Shown here: positions 51,173 to 58,493 of the stretch, piece by piece
Layout of the letters: every line of letters starts with the position of its first letter
Position numbering within the stretch: position 1 is the stretch's first letter
Origin: SIG437 sp045576235
GTDB lineage: Bacteria > Bacillota > Clostridia > UBA1381 > UBA9506
Reading direction: 5' to 3'
DNA length: 64,000 nucleotides
Assembly (NCBI GenBank): GCA_045576235.1
Contig: JAZNGA010000004.1
Coordinates: 7,041 to 71,040, forward strand
Notes under the pieces: model-generated
Seen by the model: the letters and a program-made list of their open reading frames with translations, nothing else
Databases searched by the model: none
Told to the model about the DNA's origin: nothing
Made by a program: the position numbers and the translations under genes

Positions 51173-52240
51173 GTGTTTGAGTTTGATAACGATGGTGCAA
51201 GGGTTGCACAGATTAAAGTAATAGGTGTCGGCGGCGGCGGTAATAACGCTGTCAACAGAATGATTGATTATGGTCTTAAGGGCGTTGATTTCTTAGCAAT
51301 TAACACAGATAAGCAGGCTCTTTCAAGGTCTCAGGCGACGCAGAAAATTCAGATTGGTGAAAAGCTCACAAAAGGTCTTGGAGCAGGCGCAAATCCTGAG
51401 GTTGGTCAGAAAGCGGCTGAAGAAAGCAACGAAGAAATCGCTCAGGCAATTGCTGGCTGCGACATGGTTTTTGTCACAGCAGGTATGGGCGGCGGAACAG
51501 GAACAGGTGCTGCTCCTGCTGTTGCGGCTATCGCAAGAGAAATGGGCATTTTGACAGTTGGTATTGTCACAAAGCCTTTCGCGTTTGAAGGAAAACAGAG
51601 AATGAAGCGTGCTGAAGAAGGCATCGCAGCTTTAAAAGATTCTGTTGACTCACTCGTGACTATTCCTAACGACAGACTTTTGCAGGTTTCAAACCAGCAC
51701 ACAACATTAACAGACGCATTTAAGATGGCTGACGATGTTTTAAGACAGGGAGTTCAGGGTATTTCAGACCTCATTTCAGGTCAGGGATATATTAACCTTG
51801 ACTTTGCCGATGTTGTGACAATTATGAAAAACACAGGTATCGCTCATATGGGCGTTGGACGAGCTTCAGGCGAAAAGAGAGCAGAGGAAGCTGTTAAGGC
51901 TGCAATCCAGAGTCCGCTTCTTGAAACATCAATCGACGGTGCTCGCGGCGTGCTCATCAATGTCACAGGCGGCGCTGACCTTGGTATTTTTGAAATCAAC
52001 AGTGCTGCAGAATATGTTGCAGAAGCAGCTGATCCAAATGCAAACATCATCTTTGGTTCAACAATTGATGAGTCCCTTAAAGATGAGGTTATCATCACAG
52101 TTATTGCGACTGGCTTTGAAGGCGTTCAGGGAAAGGGCATCGGCCAGTTTAAAGATGTTGTTTTCGGTGGCGGAAGCTCATCGAAAAAAGCATCTGACAT
52201 TGGGAATTGCGATGTAGAGCTTCCCGAATGGATGAAATAA
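51173..52240 (+). CDS. ftsZ: Cell division protein FtsZ
   Basis: A 355-residue tubulin-like GTPase that forms the Z ring. The nucleotide loop is GGGGNNAVNRM at 20-30, the tubulin signature GGGTGTG at 106-112 and the T7-type NTDKQAL at 44-50. The C-terminal linker is very short and ends in the binding peptide DVELPEWMK, which contacts FtsA or SepF. The GTG at 51173 was chosen because GAGGAGG lies 8 bases upstream; an in-frame TTG at 51137 would read through that site. Confidence 0.97.
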   Translation: MFEFDNDGARVAQIKVIGVGGGGNNAVNRMIDYGLKGVDFLAINTDKQALSRSQATQKIQIGEKLTKGLGAGANPEVGQKAAEESNEEIAQAIAGCDMVFVTAGMGGGTGTGAAPAVAAIAREMGILTVGIVTKPFAFEGKQRMKRAEEGIAALKDSVDSLVTIPNDRLLQVSNQHTTLTDAFKMADDVLRQGVQGISDLISGQGYINLDFADVVTIMKNTGIAHMGVGRASGEKRAEEAVKAAIQSPLLETSIDGARGVLINVTGGADLGIFEINSAAEYVAEAADPNANIIFGSTIDESLKDEVIITVIATGFEGVQGKGIGQFKDVVFGGGSSSKKASDIGNCDVELPEWMK

Positions 52241-52264
52241 TTTACATAACTAAGCTGTAAAGCA

Positions 52265-52295
52265 GGGGCAGACCGAAGGTGCTGCCCCGTTTTTA
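52265..52295 (+). terminator. Terminator after ftsZ
   Basis: Stem GGGGCAG/CTGCCCC followed by GTTTTT. It closes the division cluster. Confidence 0.85.
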
Positions 52296-52340
52296 TATCA
52301 AATGCTTTGATTAAAAAGATTGAAATTCCGGAGGTTTTTT

Positions 52341-52826
52341 ATGAACCTTGAAAACCAGAAAAAGCAAAAGAACAAGCTTTTAATTGTTTTTCTCTCTGTG
52401 TATATTGTCTGCATCGTGGCATTTATTTTCTCAAACTCCATAACGGGAGCTAAAGCTTCTGCAGCAAAAAGCAGATTTGTTGCAGAAAAACTCCAAGCCA
52501 TAGTTGACGCGGATAGCAAAAGCCTAACAGTAAATTTCCACAGAATAGTCAGAAAAACAGCACACATTGCAGAATTTTCATTGCTTGGGACGGGACTTGG
52601 CGGCTTGTTTTATGCTATTTATCTGTCATGTGGGAAAAAATATGTAAGCATTTTGCTTCTCGTTGGAATTTTCGTTGGAATTTTTGATGAATTCATTCAG
52701 GAGTTTAATTCAAGAAAAAGTCTTGCAAGTGATGTTTTAATTGATTTTGGCGGAATTCTGATTGGTTTTTTTGTGGTTCTTTTGGCTATATTCTTAATTA
52801 ATAAAATAAAAAAGAGAAGACAATAA
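52341..52826 (+). CDS. VanZ-family membrane protein
   Basis: A 161-residue protein with about four transmembrane segments of the VanZ-like family. The conserved core is RKTAHIAEFSLLGTGLG, DEFIQEFNSRKSLASDVLID and FGGILIG. VanZ itself raises teicoplanin tolerance, but most family members are uncharacterised envelope proteins, and no van genes are near. GGAGG precedes the ATG at 52341, and an upstream in-frame ATG overlaps that site. Confidence 0.85.
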   Translation: MNLENQKKQKNKLLIVFLSVYIVCIVAFIFSNSITGAKASAAKSRFVAEKLQAIVDADSKSLTVNFHRIVRKTAHIAEFSLLGTGLGGLFYAIYLSCGKKYVSILLLVGIFVGIFDEFIQEFNSRKSLASDVLIDFGGILIGFFVVLLAIFLINKIKKRRQ

Positions 52827-52866
52827 TAAAAATAAATTTAAAAATTCATTATAGGAGAGATTTGTT

Positions 52867-53307
52867 ATGTTAAACGGAATGAGTAAGATTTTGACGGGAG
52901 ACCTTTTAAAGCTTTTGTGCGATATGGGGCACGGTGATGAGATAATTATTGCTGATGCAAATTTTCCTGCAGATTCAATAGCAACGAAGCTGATTCGTCT
53001 TCCGGGGCTTGATGTTTCAACTGTGCTTGAGGCAATAAAGCCGATTTTCCCTGTTGATGTGAAATATTCTGAAAAGCCTGCCGCTGTTATGGATATGACA
53101 GATTCTGACAAGGCATCGGGAATGAAGGACCCTGAAACATGGAGCGACTTTGAAGGCATTTTAAAAACAGAATATCCTGACCTAGAAATGGGCAAGCTCG
53201 AAAGATTTGAGTTCTATGAAAGAGCTAAGAAAGCCTATGCAGTCATTCAGACAGGCGAAGAAAGAATCTATGGAAACCTTCTGCTCGTTAAGGGCGTTGT
53301 GCTTTAA
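52867..53307 (+). CDS. fucU: L-fucose mutarotase (RbsD/FucU family)
   Basis: A 146-residue decameric sugar mutarotase interconverting alpha and beta L-fucose. It matches the FucU branch: LLKLLCDMGHGDEIIIADAN with the catalytic His near residue 20, LPGLDVSTVLEAI, and the C-terminal TGEERIYGNLLLVKGVV. GGAGAG precedes the ATG. The neighbouring fucokinase gene supports fucose over ribose as substrate. Confidence 0.88.
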   Translation: MLNGMSKILTGDLLKLLCDMGHGDEIIIADANFPADSIATKLIRLPGLDVSTVLEAIKPIFPVDVKYSEKPAAVMDMTDSDKASGMKDPETWSDFEGILKTEYPDLEMGKLERFEFYERAKKAYAVIQTGEERIYGNLLLVKGVVL

Positions 53308-53403
53308 GGCTTAGTCAAACGCTTTATCAGTTTTTTATGTTTTTTTGCGATTTAAGACAGAAAAAAGATTGATAACTATGGGATTGAAATGAGGGGGATG
53401 AAA

Positions 53404-54648
53404 ATGAAGATTCTGATGCTAAAGGCTTATTATGAGCCTGAAAGAATTGCAAGCAGCCACCTTGCAAAAGACATGAGACAGGCATATGTTGATGCAGGAG
53501 ATATAGAGGTCGAAGTTTATGCACCATATCCCACAAGAGGAATCTCTGATGAGATAAGGAAAGAATATAGCACGGTTAAAAGACACGAGGTTTTAGACGG
53601 GGGAAAGAGAGTGATTCATCGTTTTCCTCTGTTTCGGGAGCCTAAAAACAGTCTTTTGCGCGCCTTAAGATATACTTTGAGTATCATCATACAGACATTT
53701 TGTGGTCTGAAAGCAAAAAATGCTGATGTGCTCTACATCGGCAGCACTCCACCCATAAATGGAATTATGATGGCAGTTTTAAAAATTTTTAAAAAGATTA
53801 AAATTGTCTATAGTTTGCAGGATATTTTTCCTGAGTCTCTTGTCTTTGCAGGTATTACAAAAAAAGGAACATTACTTTGGAAAATCGGAAGATTGATTGA
53901 AAATATAACATATAGGGCTTCCGACAAAATTATTGTAATTTCCGAAGATTTCAAGAAAAATATTATGAAAAAAGGTGTGCCTGAGGAAAAAATAGAGGTC
54001 ATTTACAACTGGATTAACGAAGAAGAGGTTATAAATGTTGATCGTGAAAATAATAAGTTATTTGATAAATATAATATAGACAGAAATAAGTTTTACATAT
54101 GTTATAGCGGCAATATAGGCTATTCTCAAAACATAGAGATGCTGACAGATGTCGCAAAAGAACTTGAATCGATTAAAGATATTGGATTTGTCATAATTGG
54201 GGAAGGCGCTTGTAAAGAGAAGCTTCTTAAGATTATCGAAGAAAAACAGGTGAAAAACATAACTGTTCTGCCATTTCAGGATTATGAGGACATCTCTTAT
54301 GTCTTTAGTCTCGGTGATGTAGGTCTCGTCATATCGAAGAAAGGAATAGGAAACAATTCTGTGCCAAGCAAAACATGGAGCATTATGTCTGCGGAGCGTC
54401 CTGTTCTTGCTTCGTTTGATAAGGGTAGCGAGTTTGACTCGGTTATAACAGAAAACAACTGTGGCATCTGCGTTGAAGCCGATGACAAGGATGCACTCAT
54501 AGATGCTATTATGCATATGTTTGAAAACAGAGAAGAAATTAAAGAAATGGGACAAAATGGAAGAAAATTTATTCTTAAAAATCTGACGAAGGAAATTGGA
54601 ACGGGCAAAATAATTTCTGCCTTGAGAGAGGTATGTTCACAGAAATAG
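53404..54648 (+). CDS. GT4-family glycosyltransferase
   Basis: A 414-residue GT-B glycosyltransferase of the WbuB/WcaI-like GT4 branch, used in surface glycan synthesis. It shows YYEPERIASSHLAKDM at the start, DIFPESLVFAG near the middle, YSGNIGYSQN, VIIGEGACKEKL and the ASFDKGSE donor region. The ATG at 53404 was chosen because AGGGGG lies 6 bases upstream; two earlier ATGs overlap it. It sits between the fucose mutarotase and fucose activation genes, so transferring fucose or building the acceptor glycan is plausible but not shown. Confidence 0.82.
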   Translation: MKILMLKAYYEPERIASSHLAKDMRQAYVDAGDIEVEVYAPYPTRGISDEIRKEYSTVKRHEVLDGGKRVIHRFPLFREPKNSLLRALRYTLSIIIQTFCGLKAKNADVLYIGSTPPINGIMMAVLKIFKKIKIVYSLQDIFPESLVFAGITKKGTLLWKIGRLIENITYRASDKIIVISEDFKKNIMKKGVPEEKIEVIYNWINEEEVINVDRENNKLFDKYNIDRNKFYICYSGNIGYSQNIEMLTDVAKELESIKDIGFVIIGEGACKEKLLKIIEEKQVKNITVLPFQDYEDISYVFSLGDVGLVISKKGIGNNSVPSKTWSIMSAERPVLASFDKGSEFDSVITENNCGICVEADDKDALIDAIMHMFENREEIKEMGQNGRKFILKNLTKEIGTGKIISALREVCSQK

Positions 54649-54668
54649 TGCCTTATAGGAGATAGTAT

Positions 54669-57665
54669 ATGAAAAAACTTACATCACTTTTTCTTTCACA
54701 ATCTTATCAGGACACATGGGATAGCTACAATCGTCTTTTAACAAAAGACGATTTTGCTGGTTGGGATTACATTGTTTTGACTGCTTCAAATGATCAACAG
54801 GCAGACGGCTTTTATGCCCAACTCAAAGAGAGAGAAGAGGCGGGCTTTTTGCCTTTGAAAACTCATTTCGCTGTTATTGCTGACCCGGACGGGAAACGCG
54901 TGGGAAGCGGCGGTGCGACCCTTGGCGTGTTAAAATATATTGCAGAAAGAGAAGGAAAAGAAGATTTTTCAAATCTGCGCATTTTAGTTATCCATTCAGG
55001 TGGTGACAGCAAAAGAGTTCCGCAATATTCCGCGTTAGGTAAGCTTTTTTCACCTGTGCCTCACAAATTTCCAAATGGAAGATCCTCAACAATTTTTGAT
55101 GAATGTATGATTGCGATGGCATCTGTTCCCGGTAGAATCGGAGAGGGAATGGTTTTGCTTTCGGGTGATGTTCTTCTGCTTTTCAATCCACTATTGATTG
55201 ATTTTTCGGGAAGAGATGCTGCGGCGATTTCCTTTAAGGAGAATGTGGCAACAGGGAAGAACCACGGAGTTTTCCTGAACGATGAAAACGGATTTGTCAA
55301 GAGATTTCTCCATAAGCAGACGGAAGAGTCATTAAGGCAGTGCGGAGCAGTGAATGAAAACGGTTGCGTTGACATAGACACAGGCGCGGTGATTTTTCCT
55401 AAAGATATGTTAAAGGCTCTTTTTGAGCTGATTTCTACTGGTGGCAAATTTGACGAAAAAAAATATGATGAATATGTAAATGATAAGGTCAGACTTTCAC
55501 TCTATGGAGATTTTTTATATCCTCTTGCTGAGGAATCGACGCTTGAAGCTTTCTATAATGAAAAGCCTGAAGGAGAGTTTTGTCCCGAACTGAATGAAGC
55601 AAGAAAAAATCTCTGGAAAGTGCTCTCCCCCTTTAAAATGAAGCTTCTTCGTTTTACTCCGTCGAAGTTTGTTCATTTTGGCACAACAAAGGAAATTTTA
55701 AAGCTGATGAACGAGGAAATTGAAGCATATAGTCACCTTGGATGGAACAAAAAGGTGGGTAGCAGCATCGAAGGCGAAACATCAGGCTATAACAGTGTTC
55801 TGTCAGAGGATGCGATAATAGGTGAAAATTGCTATGTTGAGGTTAGTTATGTTCACAATAAAGCAAAAATCGGAAACAATGCATTGCTTTCCTACATTGA
55901 TGTTTATGATGAAGCCATCCCTGATGATGTTGTTGTTCATGGTCTGAAGCAAAAGGATGGAACCTTTGTTGTCAGAATATATGGAGTAGATGATAATCCA
56001 AAAGCTTCTTTAGAAGGCGGGGCAACTCTTTTTGGAGTTTCTCTTTCAGATTTTATGAAAAAAAATGAAATCAGAGAGGCAGATTTATGGCGAGGTGAAA
56101 GCCACACGCTATGGGAAGCAAAGCTTTTCCCCGAATGTGCTACAATCAGAGAGGCTTTGCGCGCCTCACTTGAGCTTTATGAAATTGTGTGTTTGGGGGC
56201 AAACAACAAAAAATGGTTATCAAAAAAAAGAAAAAGTCTCTGCTCGGGCTTTAATGATGCTGATTCCGATGCAATCATTTCATGGAACAAACGAATGCAG
56301 GAATTAGTGAAAATGGACGAGATTTTAAAAGCTATAACAAATGGGAAACCTGCATCAGTCGCGGCTCTTGGCTTTGGGGCTGACAAACTGACTTCCGTTC
56401 AGGAGAAATGGTTGGTGGATAGACTTTCAGAGGCTGATCATAGGTGCAAGATGAGGCTTCATTATTATATTGGAAAAGCTTTGGGAGGAACAGAGGGAGA
56501 CAAGCATATTGCAAAATGTTTTAAAACAATCAGAGAGACAATACTTGAAACAGCTCTTAAAGAAATAAAATATAATGATAAATGTAAAATTTTGATGGAT
56601 AAACATTCAGTCAACCTTCCGCTGCGAGTGAATTTTGGTGGTGGTTGGAGTGATACACCTCCATATTGCAATGAAAACGGAGGAACGGTTTTGAATGCTT
56701 CGATTTTGATTAATGGTGAGAAGCCTGTTGAAGTCACGCTTGAAAGAATTGACGAAAATAAAATTGTTTTTGAAAGTCGCGATATGGATGTTTATGGCGA
56801 ATTTGATGAGATAGAAACGCTTCAGAAGACGGGAGATCCTTATGATACATTTGCGCTTCAGAAGGCAGCGCTCCTTGCCTGCGGAATAATTCCTCAAGCA
56901 GGCGGTGACCTTCGGGAAATCCTTACAAGGCTTGGTGGCGGATTTATTATGCGTTCGGAGGTGACGGGAATCCCAAAAGGGAGTGGGCTCGGTACGAGTT
57001 CAATCTTATCTGCGGCGTGTGTTAAGGCGCTGTTTGATTTTTGTGGAATTGGATATACGGAAAATGAACTATATAGCTATGTTCTGTGTATGGAGCAGAT
57101 TATGTCAACGGGAGGCGGTTGGCAAGATCAGGTTGGTGGTCTTGCAGGGGGCATTAAATATTGCACAACCAAACCATCTCTTAAGCAGGAAATTGAGGTC
57201 AGAAGTCTTAATCTGATGACAGAGACAAAAGCGGAGCTTTCTGAAAGATTTGCCCTTGTTTACACGGGACAGAGACGCCTTGCGCGAAACATTTTGCGTG
57301 ATGTTGTCGGGAGATATGTGGGCGCGGAGCCTGATTCAGTCTATGCTCTTGCTGAGGTTCAGCGCGTTGCGGCAAATATGAGAACAGAGCTTGAGCGTGG
57401 TGATATTGATGCTTTTGCGAAGCTGATGGACTATCATTGGGAACTTTCTAAAAAGATTGATTCGGGCAGCACAAACACCTTAATTGACCAGATTTTTGCG
57501 GCAATAGATGATTTAATAGATGGAAGACTTGTTTGTGGTGCAGGCGGCGGAGGCTTTCTGCAGATTATTTTAAAAAAGAATGTGAAAAAAGAGGAAATTC
57601 ACAAAAGACTCAAAGAAATTTTTGGGGACAGTGCTATTGATATCTGGGAAGCGAAGCTTATTTAA
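54669..57665 (+). CDS. fkp: Bifunctional fucokinase / GDP-L-fucose pyrophosphorylase
   Basis: A 998-residue fusion like Bacteroides FKP. The N-terminal pyrophosphorylase part has GSGGATLGVL near residue 79, SKRVPQYSALGK and a left-handed-helix-like segment. The C-terminal GHMP kinase begins near residue 650 with NFGGGWSDTPPYCNE and carries the ATP loop PKGSGLGTSS at 769-778 and CGAGGGGFLQI. The enzyme turns salvaged L-fucose into fucose 1-phosphate and then GDP-L-fucose, the donor for fucosyltransferases. With fucU upstream the pathway to GDP-fucose is complete once fucose is imported. No importer is seen here. Confidence 0.88.
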   Translation: MKKLTSLFLSQSYQDTWDSYNRLLTKDDFAGWDYIVLTASNDQQADGFYAQLKEREEAGFLPLKTHFAVIADPDGKRVGSGGATLGVLKYIAEREGKEDFSNLRILVIHSGGDSKRVPQYSALGKLFSPVPHKFPNGRSSTIFDECMIAMASVPGRIGEGMVLLSGDVLLLFNPLLIDFSGRDAAAISFKENVATGKNHGVFLNDENGFVKRFLHKQTEESLRQCGAVNENGCVDIDTGAVIFPKDMLKALFELISTGGKFDEKKYDEYVNDKVRLSLYGDFLYPLAEESTLEAFYNEKPEGEFCPELNEARKNLWKVLSPFKMKLLRFTPSKFVHFGTTKEILKLMNEEIEAYSHLGWNKKVGSSIEGETSGYNSVLSEDAIIGENCYVEVSYVHNKAKIGNNALLSYIDVYDEAIPDDVVVHGLKQKDGTFVVRIYGVDDNPKASLEGGATLFGVSLSDFMKKNEIREADLWRGESHTLWEAKLFPECATIREALRASLELYEIVCLGANNKKWLSKKRKSLCSGFNDADSDAIISWNKRMQELVKMDEILKAITNGKPASVAALGFGADKLTSVQEKWLVDRLSEADHRCKMRLHYYIGKALGGTEGDKHIAKCFKTIRETILETALKEIKYNDKCKILMDKHSVNLPLRVNFGGGWSDTPPYCNENGGTVLNASILINGEKPVEVTLERIDENKIVFESRDMDVYGEFDEIETLQKTGDPYDTFALQKAALLACGIIPQAGGDLREILTRLGGGFIMRSEVTGIPKGSGLGTSSILSAACVKALFDFCGIGYTENELYSYVLCMEQIMSTGGGWQDQVGGLAGGIKYCTTKPSLKQEIEVRSLNLMTETKAELSERFALVYTGQRRLARNILRDVVGRYVGAEPDSVYALAEVQRVAANMRTELERGDIDAFAKLMDYHWELSKKIDSGSTNTLIDQIFAAIDDLIDGRLVCGAGGGGFLQIILKKNVKKEEIHKRLKEIFGDSAIDIWEAKLI

Positions 57666-57668
57666 TAA

Positions 57669-57706
57669 AAAACAGATTTTTGTTTAAACAGAAATCTGTT
57701 TTTTTG
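57669..57706 (+). terminator. Terminator after the fucose cassette
   Basis: Stem AAACAGATTT/AAATCTGTTT with a 12-nt loop, then TTTTTG. Confidence 0.85.
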
Positions 57707-57764
57707 TTTATAATCTGAAAGAAAAACAAATAATAACAAAGATAAAGAAAAGGTGGTGTTTTTT

Positions 57765-57914
57765 ATGGAAAACAAAATGGAAAACTTAAAAGCAGAGGAC
57801 TCAACAAAATATGGCGAATTCATCTCAAGCTTTGACAGATGGCTGACCTTTGAAGAACAAAAAAACAGAGCAGCTCATTTAGAAAACAACACAAAAACAG
57901 ATGGAAACGAATAA
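57765..57914 (+). CDS. Small hypothetical protein (49 residues)
   Basis: A 49-codon frame preceded by AGGTGG, beginning MENKMENLKAEDSTKYGEF and containing SSFDRWLTFEEQKNRAAHLE. The sequence is amphipathic, charged and without a signal or membrane segment. Codon use resembles the neighbours and the ribosome site is good, so a real small protein is likely. No family is recognised. Confidence 0.55.
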   Translation: MENKMENLKAEDSTKYGEFISSFDRWLTFEEQKNRAAHLENNTKTDGNE

Positions 57915-57970
57915 AATTTGCTTAAATGAAAACAGATGCACAAAATTTGTGCAGAAATTATGATGATGCA

Positions 57971-58060
57971 GGAGGTGAGGAGATGCAGGAACTGGAAAAA
58001 ACCGATAAACCAAGGAAGCTTTGCGCAGCATCTTAAAGGTTATTTCCTGCAACTCCTCAC
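57971..58060 (+). other. Long hairpin enclosing a ribosome site and 17-codon frame
   Basis: Two 17-nt arms (57975-57991 and 58044-58060) pair at 16 of 17 positions. The left arm contains AGGTGAGGAG and an ATG at 57983 opening a 17-residue frame that ends at 58036 (MQELEKTDKPRKLCAAS). Pairing would hide this start. It may be a translational switch or a decayed gene start. Confidence 0.4.
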
Positions 58061-58083
58061 ACACAGTTTTGCCGTTGGAAAAT

Positions 58084-58111
58084 TTGATTGAAGAGTGTGT
58101 TTTTATATAAT
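58084..58111 (+). promoter_or_regulatory. Possible promoter before the putative glycosidase gene
   Basis: TTGATT at 58084-58089, a 16-nt spacer and TATAAT at 58106-58111. It lies upstream of the decayed gene at 58167 and may now drive the gene at 58494. Confidence 0.45.
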
Positions 58112-58166
58112 TTGCTTGATATTTTCCGCATTTAGTGATATAACAATTATGATACATATTTTGCTT

Positions 58167-58470
58167 TGGAGCGATGGCGTGGCCAAAATAAAACAGTATG
58201 GCATATATAGAGAGAAGATGGAAACAATCGATGAATCTGGAAATAAAATGTATAAAATCACAGTGATTCAGAGCAGAAGTAAGCTCAAATATATTTTTCT
58301 CCCGAAACAGCTACACCGCTTGACGAGCGTAAGTTCATCACATATTATAAAGATTTGCCTTATTCAACTGAAGACATCGCTTTGACGACATACATACAAT
58401 AGCAGAAGGAGACACAATATTCTATAACCATTTTACAGATGGTGCCAGAGATATTATCATTATAAAATAA
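58167..58470 (+). pseudogene. Frameshifted remnant of an unknown gene
   Basis: Protein-like sequence runs through three frames: WSDGVAKIKQYGIYREKMET onward to KLKYIFL, then from about 58301 ETATPLDERKFITYYKDLPY and STEDIALT, then from about 58383 FDDIHTIAEGDTIFYNHF ending DIIIIK and TAA at 58468-58470. Two frameshifts have broken it. The middle and end look like conserved globular protein. The family is not recognised; a phage or mobile origin is possible. Confidence 0.6.
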
Positions 58471-58493
58471 CTTTGGAAGTTAAGGAGAGAACT

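Noticed and set aside
52341..52826. Glycopeptide resistance locus
   Set aside because: Only a VanZ-family membrane protein is present; no van ligase, dehydrogenase or two-component genes are nearby.
57879..58157. Minus-strand open frame between the small gene and the decayed gene
   Set aside because: No ribosome site or recognisable motif; it overlaps the hairpin and the plus-strand small gene.
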